Below, in pieces: positions 5,616-10,909 of a DNA stretch of 10,909 bases. The stretch is from Candidatus Dojkabacteria bacterium (GTDB taxonomy: Bacteria > Patescibacteriota > Dojkabacteria > B142 > WJKM01): contig JAGQLH010000047.1 in NCBI GenBank assembly GCA_020429465.1, positions 1-10,909 of the forward strand, read 5' to 3'. Within the stretch, counting starts at the first letter, position 1. The number at the start of each line of letters is the position of its first letter. The notes beneath the pieces were generated by a model that was not told where the DNA came from, did not search any database, and saw nothing but the letters and a program-made list of their open reading frames with translations. The translations under genes were made by a program, and so were the position numbers.

Positions 5616-5963
5616 GTGAATACTACAAAAAAAGTTTACGCAAAATATAAGAATGCTCGTATTTCACCTAGAAAGGCTCGACTTATAATGAACCTTCTTC
5701 GTGGTGAGAAGATTGAAGGAGTATCAGATAAGCTTGCTCTTTTGAATAAAAAGGCTGCTGATTTGATCAAAAAAGTGGTAGACTCTGCAGTAGCAAATGC
5801 GGTCAATAATTCAGATATGGAACTCTCAAAGCTTTATATTGAAGAAGCAAGAGTGGATGAAGGTTTCACAATGAAACGCGGTAAACCAGTTTCTAAAGGT
5901 AGATATCATCAAATTTTACGAAGAAACAGTCATTTAATAATAGGGTTGGCTGAGAGAGAATAA
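5616..5963 (+). CDS. rplV: 50S ribosomal protein L22 (uL22)
   Basis: L22 binds several 23S rRNA domains, and its beta-hairpin lines the exit tunnel constriction. The 115 residues match family size (E. coli 110). Visible motifs are NARISPRKARLIMNLLRGEK (13-32), the NKKAADLIKKVVDSAVANA helix, and the basic hairpin region from EGFTMKRGKP to KGRYHQILRRNSH (82-106). The start is GTG at 5616; no Shine-Dalgarno precedes it, and no ATG lies near the expected N-terminus. It lies 22 nt after rpsS and 29 nt before rpsC. Confidence 0.96.
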   Translation: MNTTKKVYAKYKNARISPRKARLIMNLLRGEKIEGVSDKLALLNKKAADLIKKVVDSAVANAVNNSDMELSKLYIEEARVDEGFTMKRGKPVSKGRYHQILRRNSHLIIGLAERE

Positions 5964-5992
5964 TTTATACATTACTACATTTTTAATTAATT

Positions 5993-6631
5993 ATGGGACA
6001 GAAGGTAAATCCAGTAGGTTTTAGAATAGGAGTTAATAAAGGATGGAAATCTGTTGCGTATATAGATAAAGCTGATTACGCAAATCGATTGAAAGAAGAC
6101 CTTGCAATCCGTAACTATATTGAAAAGAACCTAAGTTCTGCTGGAGTAGTTGCAACCAAAACGAAACGATTTATGAGCAAAATGCTTGTGGAAATTTCTG
6201 TAGCACGCCCAGGTGTAGTAATCGGTCGTGGTGGGTCTGGAATTGAAAAAGTAAAAAAGGATCTTGCTAGAATTGCAAAAACAAAGATTGAAGTTAAATT
6301 ATTTGAAGTAAAAGATCCTGAAGCATCAGCAAAATTAATAGGTGAATCAATTGCGTCACAAGTTACACGACGTATTGTTCCAAAGTTTGCAGCTCAGAGA
6401 GAAATTGAAAAAGCAAAAGGAGTAAAAGGAGTAAAGGGAGTTAGAATTTGGGTTTCAGGTCGTATTAAAGGTGCTGAAATCGCTCGAACTGAGAAATTCC
6501 AATGGGGAAGTGTTCCACTACAGACACTTAGAGCAGATATTGATTATGCTTATGTTCGTGCTCAAGTTCCTAATGCTGGAATACATGGTATAAAGGTTTG
6601 GATTTATAAGGGTGAAAAACAGTTTGTTTAA
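5993..6631 (+). CDS. rpsC: 30S ribosomal protein S3 (uS3), short C-terminus
   Basis: S3 forms part of the mRNA entry site in the 30S head. The 212-residue product begins with MGQKVNPVGFRIG. It has a KH domain with the GxxG-type loop VIGRGGSGIEKVK (76-88), and the C-terminal domain with VSGRIKGAEIART (154-166), LRADIDYA and IHGIKVWIYKGE. It stops 4 residues after KGE, lacking the charged tail found in the 233-residue E. coli protein; such short forms are common. Residues 141-151 contain a KGV triplet repeat encoded by a 9-nt tandem repeat (6415-6441). The ATG follows an AT-only leader without Shine-Dalgarno. Confidence 0.97.
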   Translation: MGQKVNPVGFRIGVNKGWKSVAYIDKADYANRLKEDLAIRNYIEKNLSSAGVVATKTKRFMSKMLVEISVARPGVVIGRGGSGIEKVKKDLARIAKTKIEVKLFEVKDPEASAKLIGESIASQVTRRIVPKFAAQREIEKAKGVKGVKGVRIWVSGRIKGAEIARTEKFQWGSVPLQTLRADIDYAYVRAQVPNAGIHGIKVWIYKGEKQFV

Positions 6632-6662
6632 TTACTTACACTTAATATAGAATCGAGAAGCA

Positions 6663-7073
6663 ATGTTACAACCAAAGAATCAAAAATATAGAAAACATTT
6701 CCAACCAGATCTTTCTGGAAAGGCTACTAAAGGTTTTAGAGTAGTTATGGGGGATTATGGTTTACAGTCTTTAGGACGTTCATGGGTGACAGCTCGACAA
6801 ATCGAGGCTGCTCGTAAAACAATTGTACGTGAAATGAAACGTAAGGGGAAATTATGGATTAGAGTATTTCCAGATAGACCAATCACATCTAAGTCCGGTG
6901 AAGTTGGAATGGGAAAAGGTAAAGGAGATGTTGATCAATATGTAGCAATTGCAAAACCTGGAATTATTCTTTTTGAATTAGGTGGAGTGAGTGAGCAAGT
7001 TGCTCGAGAAGCATTGCGAAAGGCAGCTCAAAAGCTTCCAATAAAAACTAAATTTGTAACTCAACATATTTAA
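6663..7073 (+). CDS. rplP: 50S ribosomal protein L16 (uL16)
   Basis: L16 is a late-assembly protein near the A-site tRNA elbow and peptidyl transferase centre. The 136 residues equal the E. coli length. Motifs include MLQPKNQKYRKHF, WVTARQIEAAR (41-51), GKLWIRVFPDRPIT (62-75), MGKGKGDV and the C-terminal KLPIKTKFV. The Arg hydroxylated by RoxA (YcfD) in E. coli (Arg81, in VRMGKGKG) is glycine here (EVGMGKGKG, Gly82), so that modification cannot occur. It is 31 nt after rpsC and only 4 nt before rpmC. Upstream GAGAAG is at best a weak Shine-Dalgarno. Confidence 0.97.
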   Translation: MLQPKNQKYRKHFQPDLSGKATKGFRVVMGDYGLQSLGRSWVTARQIEAARKTIVREMKRKGKLWIRVFPDRPITSKSGEVGMGKGKGDVDQYVAIAKPGIILFELGGVSEQVAREALRKAAQKLPIKTKFVTQHI

Positions 7074-7077
7074 TACA

Positions 7078-7272
7078 GTGGATATACAAGCATTACGAAA
7101 ACTTAAAGCAGATGAATTGACGACTCGATTAAGAGAAAAAAGATCAGAGCTTTCTACTCACATTGCTGACTTGAAAATGGGAAAAGATAATAATAGTGCG
7201 AAGATAAAAGAATTGAAGAAAGAAATTGCGAAGATACTAACATTGCTAAATTCAGAAAATTCAAATAACTAA
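7078..7272 (+). CDS. rpmC: 50S ribosomal protein L29 (uL29)
   Basis: L29 is a small helical protein near the tunnel exit beside L23. The 64-residue product is typical in length. It begins MDIQALRKLKADEL, followed by a helix LTTRLREKRSELSTHIADL and a second, lysine-rich helix (KIKELKKEIAKILTLL), the two-helix hairpin of the family. The GTG start lies 4 nt after the rplP stop, which suggests coupled translation. Sequence conservation is modest, but size, position and the two-helix pattern make the call firm. Confidence 0.93.
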   Translation: MDIQALRKLKADELTTRLREKRSELSTHIADLKMGKDNNSAKIKELKKEIAKILTLLNSENSNN

Positions 7273-7289
7273 GTATTATATTCTTTATT

Positions 7290-7571
7290 ATGACTTCAGA
7301 ATCTGTTAAAATTGGCGGCAAAAAACTTCAAGGAGTAGTAACCGGATTGAGTAGCGAAAAGACAGTTAAAGTAACTGTTGAAATTAAAAAGCCACATCCA
7401 CGTTACGGAAAAATTGTGAAATCTAACAAGACTTATCTTGTTCACAATGATCCTGAGGTTGGACTTGGTGTAGAAGGTATTGTATTAGGGGATGAAGTTA
7501 CAATTCAAGAGTATAAGCCGATTAGTAAAAATAAATCTTTTATTTTGATTGAGAAAATAAAGAGAACATAG
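7290..7571 (+). CDS. rpsQ: 30S ribosomal protein S17 (uS17)
   Basis: S17 is a primary 16S rRNA-binding protein with an OB fold. The 93-residue product has KKLQGVVTG at its start, then KTVKVTVEIKKPHPRYGKIV (24-43), KTYLVHND and the signature GDEVTIQEYKPISKNKSF (67-84). The segment between VHND and GDEV is about six residues longer than in E. coli, with GLGVEGI inserted in a loop. It ends with TAG, and the rplN ATG follows after 1 nt, implying translational coupling. No Shine-Dalgarno is seen. Confidence 0.95.
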   Translation: MTSESVKIGGKKLQGVVTGLSSEKTVKVTVEIKKPHPRYGKIVKSNKTYLVHNDPEVGLGVEGIVLGDEVTIQEYKPISKNKSFILIEKIKRT

Positions 7572-7572
7572 C

Positions 7573-7956
7573 ATGATTCAAAAATTATCACGATTAAAAG
7601 TAGCTGACAACAGCGGGGCAAAAGAAGTTATGGTTATTAATGTTCTTAGCCGTCGAAAAGGAAACTCATACCAAAGATTCGGTACTGTTGGAGAACTAGT
7701 TGTATGTTCTGTAAAGCAAGCATTACCTGATTCTAAGCTCCGTAAAGGGGACGTAGTGTATGGAGTAATAGTGAGAGCTCGAAAAGAAGTAAGAAGATAT
7801 GATGGTACATATATTAGATTTGATGATAATGCTGTTGTGCTTATTGGAAAAGAAAATAAAAATCCATTAGGATCTCGTGTATTTGGACCAATAGCTCGTG
7901 AAGTAAAAGATATTGGTTATAATAAGATTGCTAGTTTAGCACCAGAGGTGCTGTAA
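7573..7956 (+). CDS. rplN: 50S ribosomal protein L14 (uL14)
   Basis: L14 forms intersubunit bridges with 16S rRNA and is the docking site of the silencing factor RsfS. The 127 residues (E. coli 123) begin MIQKLSRLKVADNSGAKEVM, the hallmark start. They continue with the KGDVVYGVIVRARKEVRR strand region, then GTYIRFDDNAVVLI, NPLGSRVFGPIARE (97-110) and the C-terminal KIASLAPEVL. It begins 1 nt after the rpsQ stop and ends 24 nt before rplX. Identification is secure. Confidence 0.97.
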   Translation: MIQKLSRLKVADNSGAKEVMVINVLSRRKGNSYQRFGTVGELVVCSVKQALPDSKLRKGDVVYGVIVRARKEVRRYDGTYIRFDDNAVVLIGKENKNPLGSRVFGPIAREVKDIGYNKIASLAPEVL

Positions 7957-7980
7957 ATAAATCTGACAGAATATAGAATT

Positions 7981-8322
7981 ATGATTAAAAAAGTATTAGA
8001 AAAAGACACTGTAAAAATTCTCTCGGGGAAGGATAGGGGGAAAACAGGTGAAGTTTTAAAACTCTTGAAAAATGAGGATAAAGTGTTGGTAAAAGGAGTT
8101 AATGTAGTGACTCGACACAGAAAGGCACAAGCTAATGGAACAAAGGCTGGCATTATAAAAGAAGAAAGACCTATCCATATATCTAATGTACAGGTGATTA
8201 ATCCAAAGAACGGAAAGCCATCAAGAGTAGGTTTTGAGGTGAAAGAGGGGAAAAAAATTCGAGTATTTAAAAATGATGCTGCTCCAAAAACAGCTAAAAA
8301 ATCTAAAACAACTAAGAAATAA
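7981..8322 (+). CDS. rplX: 50S ribosomal protein L24 (uL24)
   Basis: L24 is one of the two initiators of 50S assembly and ends up near the tunnel exit. The 113-residue product (E. coli 104) has an N-terminal KOW domain (DTVKILSGKDRGKTGEVLKL, residues 9-28). The VKGVNVVTRHRK segment, then IIKEERPIHISNVQVINP (58-75) and RVGFEVKEGKKIRV follow, all family-typical. An Ala/Lys/Thr-rich tail (residues 99-113) adds positive charge. It lies 24 nt after rplN and 11 nt before rplE. No Shine-Dalgarno is seen. Confidence 0.95.
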   Translation: MIKKVLEKDTVKILSGKDRGKTGEVLKLLKNEDKVLVKGVNVVTRHRKAQANGTKAGIIKEERPIHISNVQVINPKNGKPSRVGFEVKEGKKIRVFKNDAAPKTAKKSKTTKK

Positions 8323-8333
8323 TATATAATCTG

Positions 8334-8891
8334 ATGGATCTAAAATCTAATCTAAAAAAAGAATATAGCGATAAGTATAAATTAGAGCTTTTGAAAGAGC
8401 TAGGGTTGGACAATATAATGTCTGTTCCTAAGGTAGAAAAGATTGTTATCAATACTGGTCTAGGTGAAGCGAAAAACAATGGTTCACTAATTGATGCTAT
8501 GGTAGAAGATATTGCTAATATTACTGGTCAATCTCCAGTTGTAACTAAAGCTAAGACTTCAGTTTCAAACTTTAAGATCAGAGAAGGAATGCCGATTGGG
8601 GTTATGGTTACTCTTCGTGGAATCAAAATGTGGTTCTTTTTAGAGAAGTTGATTCACATTGTACTACCACGTGTAAAAGATTTTAGAGGTGTATCACCAA
8701 AATCATTTGATGGTAATGGAAATTATAACTTTGGACTAAAAGATCAGTTTGTATTTCCTGAAATCGATAGCTCAAAAGTAACTCGACCTCAAGGAATACA
8801 GATTACTATTTCAACATCTGCAACAAATGATGATCATGCAAGAGCATTATTATCTAAACTGCAGTTTCCATTTGTAAAACAGGAAAATTAA
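8334..8891 (+). CDS. rplE: 50S ribosomal protein L5 (uL5)
   Basis: L5 binds 5S rRNA in the central protuberance and contacts the P-site tRNA. The 185 residues fit the family (E. coli 179). Motifs include VPKVEKIVINTGLGEA (31-46), the segment QSPVVTKAKTSVSNFKIREG, then LPRVKDFRGVSPKSFDGNGN (111-130) and FPEIDSSKVTRPQGIQITI. The C-terminus LQFPFVKQEN matches the usual LGFPF end. It is 11 nt after rplX and 2 nt before rpsN, so translational coupling with rpsN is likely. Identification is secure. Confidence 0.97.
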   Translation: MDLKSNLKKEYSDKYKLELLKELGLDNIMSVPKVEKIVINTGLGEAKNNGSLIDAMVEDIANITGQSPVVTKAKTSVSNFKIREGMPIGVMVTLRGIKMWFFLEKLIHIVLPRVKDFRGVSPKSFDGNGNYNFGLKDQFVFPEIDSSKVTRPQGIQITISTSATNDDHARALLSKLQFPFVKQEN

Positions 8892-8893
8892 TT

Positions 8894-9103
8894 ATGAGTA
8901 CAACAGCACAAGAAGCAAAAGAAAGAAAACTGAAAAGAGAACTTAATCGTGGTACAGTAAAATATAGAACAAGAGTCTTTAACCGTTGCCATATCTCAGG
9001 TAGAGCTCGTGGTTACATGAGAAGGTTCGGTATTTCAAGAATTGCCTTTAGGGAGCTAGCACTTAAAGGTTTACTCCCAGGAGTAAAGAAAGCTAGTTGG
9101 TAG
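8894..9103 (+). CDS. rpsN: 30S ribosomal protein S14, short type lacking the zinc ligands
   Basis: S14 assembles late into the 30S head near S3 and S10. The 69-residue length, the core RCHISGRARGYMRRFGISRI and the C-terminus FRELALKGLLPGVKKASW place it with the short, zinc-binding (C+) type of about 61 residues, not the 101-residue zinc-free type of E. coli. Of the four cysteines that bind zinc in that type (CxxC...CxxC), only Cys32 remains. The others are Ser35, Ser48 and Ala51, with no gap in the alignment. It should therefore not bind zinc in the usual way. The N-terminus (about 25 residues) is highly charged and a little longer than usual. It starts 2 nt after rplE; an AGGA 9 nt upstream, within the end of rplE, could serve as a weak Shine-Dalgarno. 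It ends with TAG. Confidence 0.95.
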   Translation: MSTTAQEAKERKLKRELNRGTVKYRTRVFNRCHISGRARGYMRRFGISRIAFRELALKGLLPGVKKASW

Positions 9104-9133
9104 TATTTATTTACAAGTTTAGTATTTTGATCG

Positions 9134-9529
9134 ATGATAGTTAACGATCCAATAGGAGACACATTAACAAGAATAAGGAATGCACACATGAGATCATACT
9201 CTAGTGTTGATGTAATTTACTCAAAAATGATCCTTTCTATCCTTGGGATCTTAAAAGAGCATGGTCTAATAGACTCTTTTAAGGAAGAAGAATCGGGTGT
9301 AAAACGAGTTATTACAGTGACTCTAAAGTATAACGGTAAAAAACCTGCAATTACTAGTTTGACACGTGTTTCTAAACCTGGTCTTCGAAAGTATGTAGGA
9401 TACCGTGAGATTCCAAATGTATTAAATGGCTTTGGTATCGCAATTCTTTCAACACCACAGGGGATTGTTACTGGTAACGATGCTCGCAAAGCTAAGGTAG
9501 GTGGAGAATTACTTTGCACAATATATTAA
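9134..9529 (+). CDS. rpsH: 30S ribosomal protein S8 (uS8)
   Basis: S8 is a primary 16S rRNA-binding protein central to platform assembly and, in E. coli, the repressor of the spc operon through a site at the start of the L5 gene. I see no clear S8-like hairpin at the L24/L5 junction here. The 131 residues match the family (E. coli 130). Motifs are NDPIGDTLTRIRNAHMRSY (4-22), then RVSKPGLRKYVGYREIP (78-94), NGFGIAILSTPQGIVTG (98-114) and the end ARKAKVGGELLCTIY. The usual STS in the RNA-binding signature reads STP. It lies 30 nt after rpsN and 23 nt before rplF; no Shine-Dalgarno is seen. Confidence 0.97.
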   Translation: MIVNDPIGDTLTRIRNAHMRSYSSVDVIYSKMILSILGILKEHGLIDSFKEEESGVKRVITVTLKYNGKKPAITSLTRVSKPGLRKYVGYREIPNVLNGFGIAILSTPQGIVTGNDARKAKVGGELLCTIY

Positions 9530-9552
9530 TATACAGATTAACGTAAGTAGCA

Positions 9553-10116
9553 ATGTCTCGAATAGGACAACAACCAATTACAATTCCAAGTTCAGTATCA
9601 GTTACCATTGAAAAAGGTGGTGATTATGGAAATCAAATTGTTACTGTAAAAGGACCAAAAGGTGAACTTGCAGAATCAATTAGACATGGTATTTCTGTAG
9701 AGTTTAATACAGAATCAAATGAAGTCACATTAACTCGTAAGAACGACTCTAAACAGAACAAAGCTTTTCATGGACTTTATCGATCGCTTATCGATAGTAT
9801 GGTACAAGGTGTTACGGAAGGTTTTTCAAAGGTACTTGAGATACATGGAGTTGGTTATCGTGCAAAAGTGGTTGGGAAACAGTTAGAACTTAGTCTTGGT
9901 CTTAACCATCCAATACTTTTTGATATTCCTGATGGTATTGAAATTACAGTAGTTAAGGATATTGATATAACTGTTGGGGGTATAGATAAACAACTAGTGG
10001 GTCATGTTGCCGCAGTAATTAGAGACTACAGAAAACCAGAACCATATAAAGGAAAAGGAATTCGGTATCAAGGTGAGTATGTACGACGAAAAGTTGGTAA
10101 AACAGCAGCTAAATAA
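9553..10116 (+). CDS. rplF: 50S ribosomal protein L6 (uL6)
   Basis: L6 sits near the sarcin-ricin loop and factor-binding region of the 50S subunit. The 187 residues (E. coli 177) contain the two tandem L6 repeats. The first begins MSRIGQQPITIPSSVSVTI and includes VTVKGPKGELAESI. The second has VLEIHGVGYRAKVVGKQLEL (94-113) and a C-terminal signature PEPYKGKGIRYQGEYVRRK (162-180). A slightly longer loop occurs around residues 22-29 (GGDYGNQI). It is 23 nt after rpsH and 27 nt before the ATG of rplR. Identification is secure. Confidence 0.97.
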   Translation: MSRIGQQPITIPSSVSVTIEKGGDYGNQIVTVKGPKGELAESIRHGISVEFNTESNEVTLTRKNDSKQNKAFHGLYRSLIDSMVQGVTEGFSKVLEIHGVGYRAKVVGKQLELSLGLNHPILFDIPDGIEITVVKDIDITVGGIDKQLVGHVAAVIRDYRKPEPYKGKGIRYQGEYVRRKVGKTAAK

Positions 10117-10143
10117 TACTATTTATAAGATAGATTGATTATT

Positions 10144-10488
10144 ATGAAATTAAAGAAAGATTCATCAAGATCAAAAAGAAAATTAAGAATTAGAAAGAAA
10201 GTATCAGGAACTGAGTCTCGTCCAAGAGTAACAGTGTACCGATCAAATGCTCATATCTATGTACAGGCTGTTGACGATATTACTGGAGTAACTATCGCAT
10301 CAGGAAATGATAAGGATACATCGAAAGGTACAAATGTTGAAAAAGCTGAAAAAGTTGGTGCATCAGTTGGGAAAGCTTTGAAAAGTAAAAATATTAAGCA
10401 TGTTGTGTTTGACAGGAATGGATATAAATACCATGGTAGAGTAAAAGCTGTAGCCGATGGGATCCGTGAGTCTGGAGTTGAGGTTTAA
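10144..10488 (+). CDS. rplR: 50S ribosomal protein L18 (uL18)
   Basis: L18 binds 5S rRNA with L5 and helps load it into the central protuberance. From the ATG at 10144 the product has 114 residues (E. coli 117). The N-terminus is very basic (MKLKKDSSRSKRKLRIRKKV). It is followed by SRPRVTVYRSNAHIYVQAVD, the helix VEKAEKVGASVGKALKSK and the signature VVFDRNGYKYHGRVKAVADG. An in-frame TTG at 10135 would add three residues (MII), but the ATG fits the family and the window's other starts better. It lies 27 nt after rplF and 9 nt before rpsE. Confidence 0.96.
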   Translation: MKLKKDSSRSKRKLRIRKKVSGTESRPRVTVYRSNAHIYVQAVDDITGVTIASGNDKDTSKGTNVEKAEKVGASVGKALKSKNIKHVVFDRNGYKYHGRVKAVADGIRESGVEV

Positions 10489-10497
10489 TTTTATTTT

Positions 10498-10909
10498 ATG
10501 ACAATACGTACCGTGTCTGAGGAGAATAATAAGGTAACAAAAACAAATACTATGAATGATAAACAGAAAGTGAGAATTAAACGTGTATCAAAGAATAGTA
10601 AAGGCAAATCAAAAAGAAGACGAGAAGAGTCGGAGTTTGATAAACGTATTGTTTCAATCCGTCGAGTTACTCGTGTATATGAGGGAGGTAAGCGAATGAG
10701 ATTGAGTGTATGTCTAGTTGTTGGTGATAGAAAAGGTAAAATTGGAATTGGAATTGGAAAAGGTGCTGATGTTCGTTCAGCAGAAGAAAAAGCTTATAAC
10801 TATGCTCTTAAGCATCTAAAAACTATTCCTTTAGTTAAGGGAACTGTTCCTCACCAGGTACTTCATAAAAAGGGAGCTGCTAAAGTCTTTATGAAACCTG
10901 CTGCACCTG
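10498..10909 (+). CDS. rpsE: 30S ribosomal protein S5 (uS5), N-terminal part (3' end outside window)
   Basis: S5 lies on the solvent side of the 30S subunit at the mRNA channel and affects decoding accuracy. The frame is open to the window end, showing 137 complete codons. After a polar, Lys/Arg-rich N-terminal extension (about 46 residues) come the double-stranded RNA-binding-type S5 domain, FDKRIVSIRRVTRVYEGGKR, and LVVGDRKGKIGIGIGKGADV. The start of the C-terminal domain follows, with GTVPHQVLHKKGAAKVFMKP. IGIGIGKG replaces the usual VGFGYGKA and is encoded by three ATTGGA units (10741-10758). The ATG at 10498 is 9 nt after rplR; an internal ATG at 10552 (residue 19) would give a shorter extension and cannot be excluded. 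Confidence 0.94.
   Translation, partial: MTIRTVSEENNKVTKTNTMNDKQKVRIKRVSKNSKGKSKRRREESEFDKRIVSIRRVTRVYEGGKRMRLSVCLVVGDRKGKIGIGIGKGADVRSAEEKAYNYALKHLKTIPLVKGTVPHQVLHKKGAAKVFMKPAAP

Noticed and set aside
8300..8345. S8 repressor site at the rplX-rplE junction as in E. coli
   Set aside because: No hairpin resembling the 16S S8-binding site can be seen there.
10135..10137. TTG as the start of rplR
   Set aside because: The ATG three codons downstream fits the family N-terminus, and all other starts here are ATG or GTG.
1..10909. Recoded UGA (genetic code 25 or 4)
   Set aside because: All genes are full length under the standard code, with no in-frame TGA in more than 3,000 codons; only absence of TGA stops remains as a hint.

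Overview
The window is one continuous plus-strand block of translation genes: the end of the str operon joined to the S10 and spc operons. In order it holds the 3' part of fusA (EF-G), tuf (EF-Tu), rpsJ (S10), rplC (L3), rplD (L4), rplW (L23), rplB (L2), rpsS (S19), rplV (L22), rpsC (S3), rplP (L16), rpmC (L29), rpsQ (S17), rplN (L14), rplX (L24), rplE (L5), rpsN (S14), rpsH (S8), rplF (L6), rplR (L18) and the 5' part of rpsE (S5). Both ends are cut inside genes. I see no gene on the minus strand, no tRNA or rRNA gene, no mobile element and no CRISPR array. No gene-free stretch exceeds 300 bases; the longest are 958-1132 and 2681-2854.

The source is a bacterium of low GC content. Start codons almost never have a Shine-Dalgarno sequence. 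All 20 visible stop codons are TAA (17) or TAG (3), with no TGA. Several universally conserved proteins carry substitutions at normally invariant positions (EF-Tu, S14, L2, L16). This pattern fits a reduced, divergent lineage such as the Candidate Phyla Radiation (Patescibacteria), but that placement is inference. No reading frame contains an internal TGA, so the TGA=Gly code is not seen here.

Regulatory sequence is concentrated in three gaps. The fusA-tuf gap (175 nt) has a good sigma70-type promoter (TTGTAA, 17 nt, TATAAA with an extended -10 TG) and a leader hairpin. The tuf-rpsJ gap (75 nt) has a 10-bp GC-rich hairpin capped by a GAAA tetraloop. The rpsJ-rplC gap (174 nt) has a second extended -10 promoter sharing a 12-base core with the tuf promoter. 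It is followed by a leader with a first hairpin, an intrinsic-terminator-like hairpin with a T tract, an alternative pairing that would exclude that terminator, and a 14-nt perfect palindrome. This leader is a plausible attenuator controlling everything from rplC onward. From rplC to rpsE the genes are tightly packed (gaps 1-31 nt) and probably co-transcribed.

No novel multi-gene system is present. The points most worth a second look are the rplC leader, the altered GTP-binding (NKxD to NVFD) and switch I motifs of EF-Tu, the short S14 that has lost three of four zinc ligands, the altered HPHGGGEG loop of L2, and the absence of Shine-Dalgarno sites at starts although GGAGG is common inside genes.
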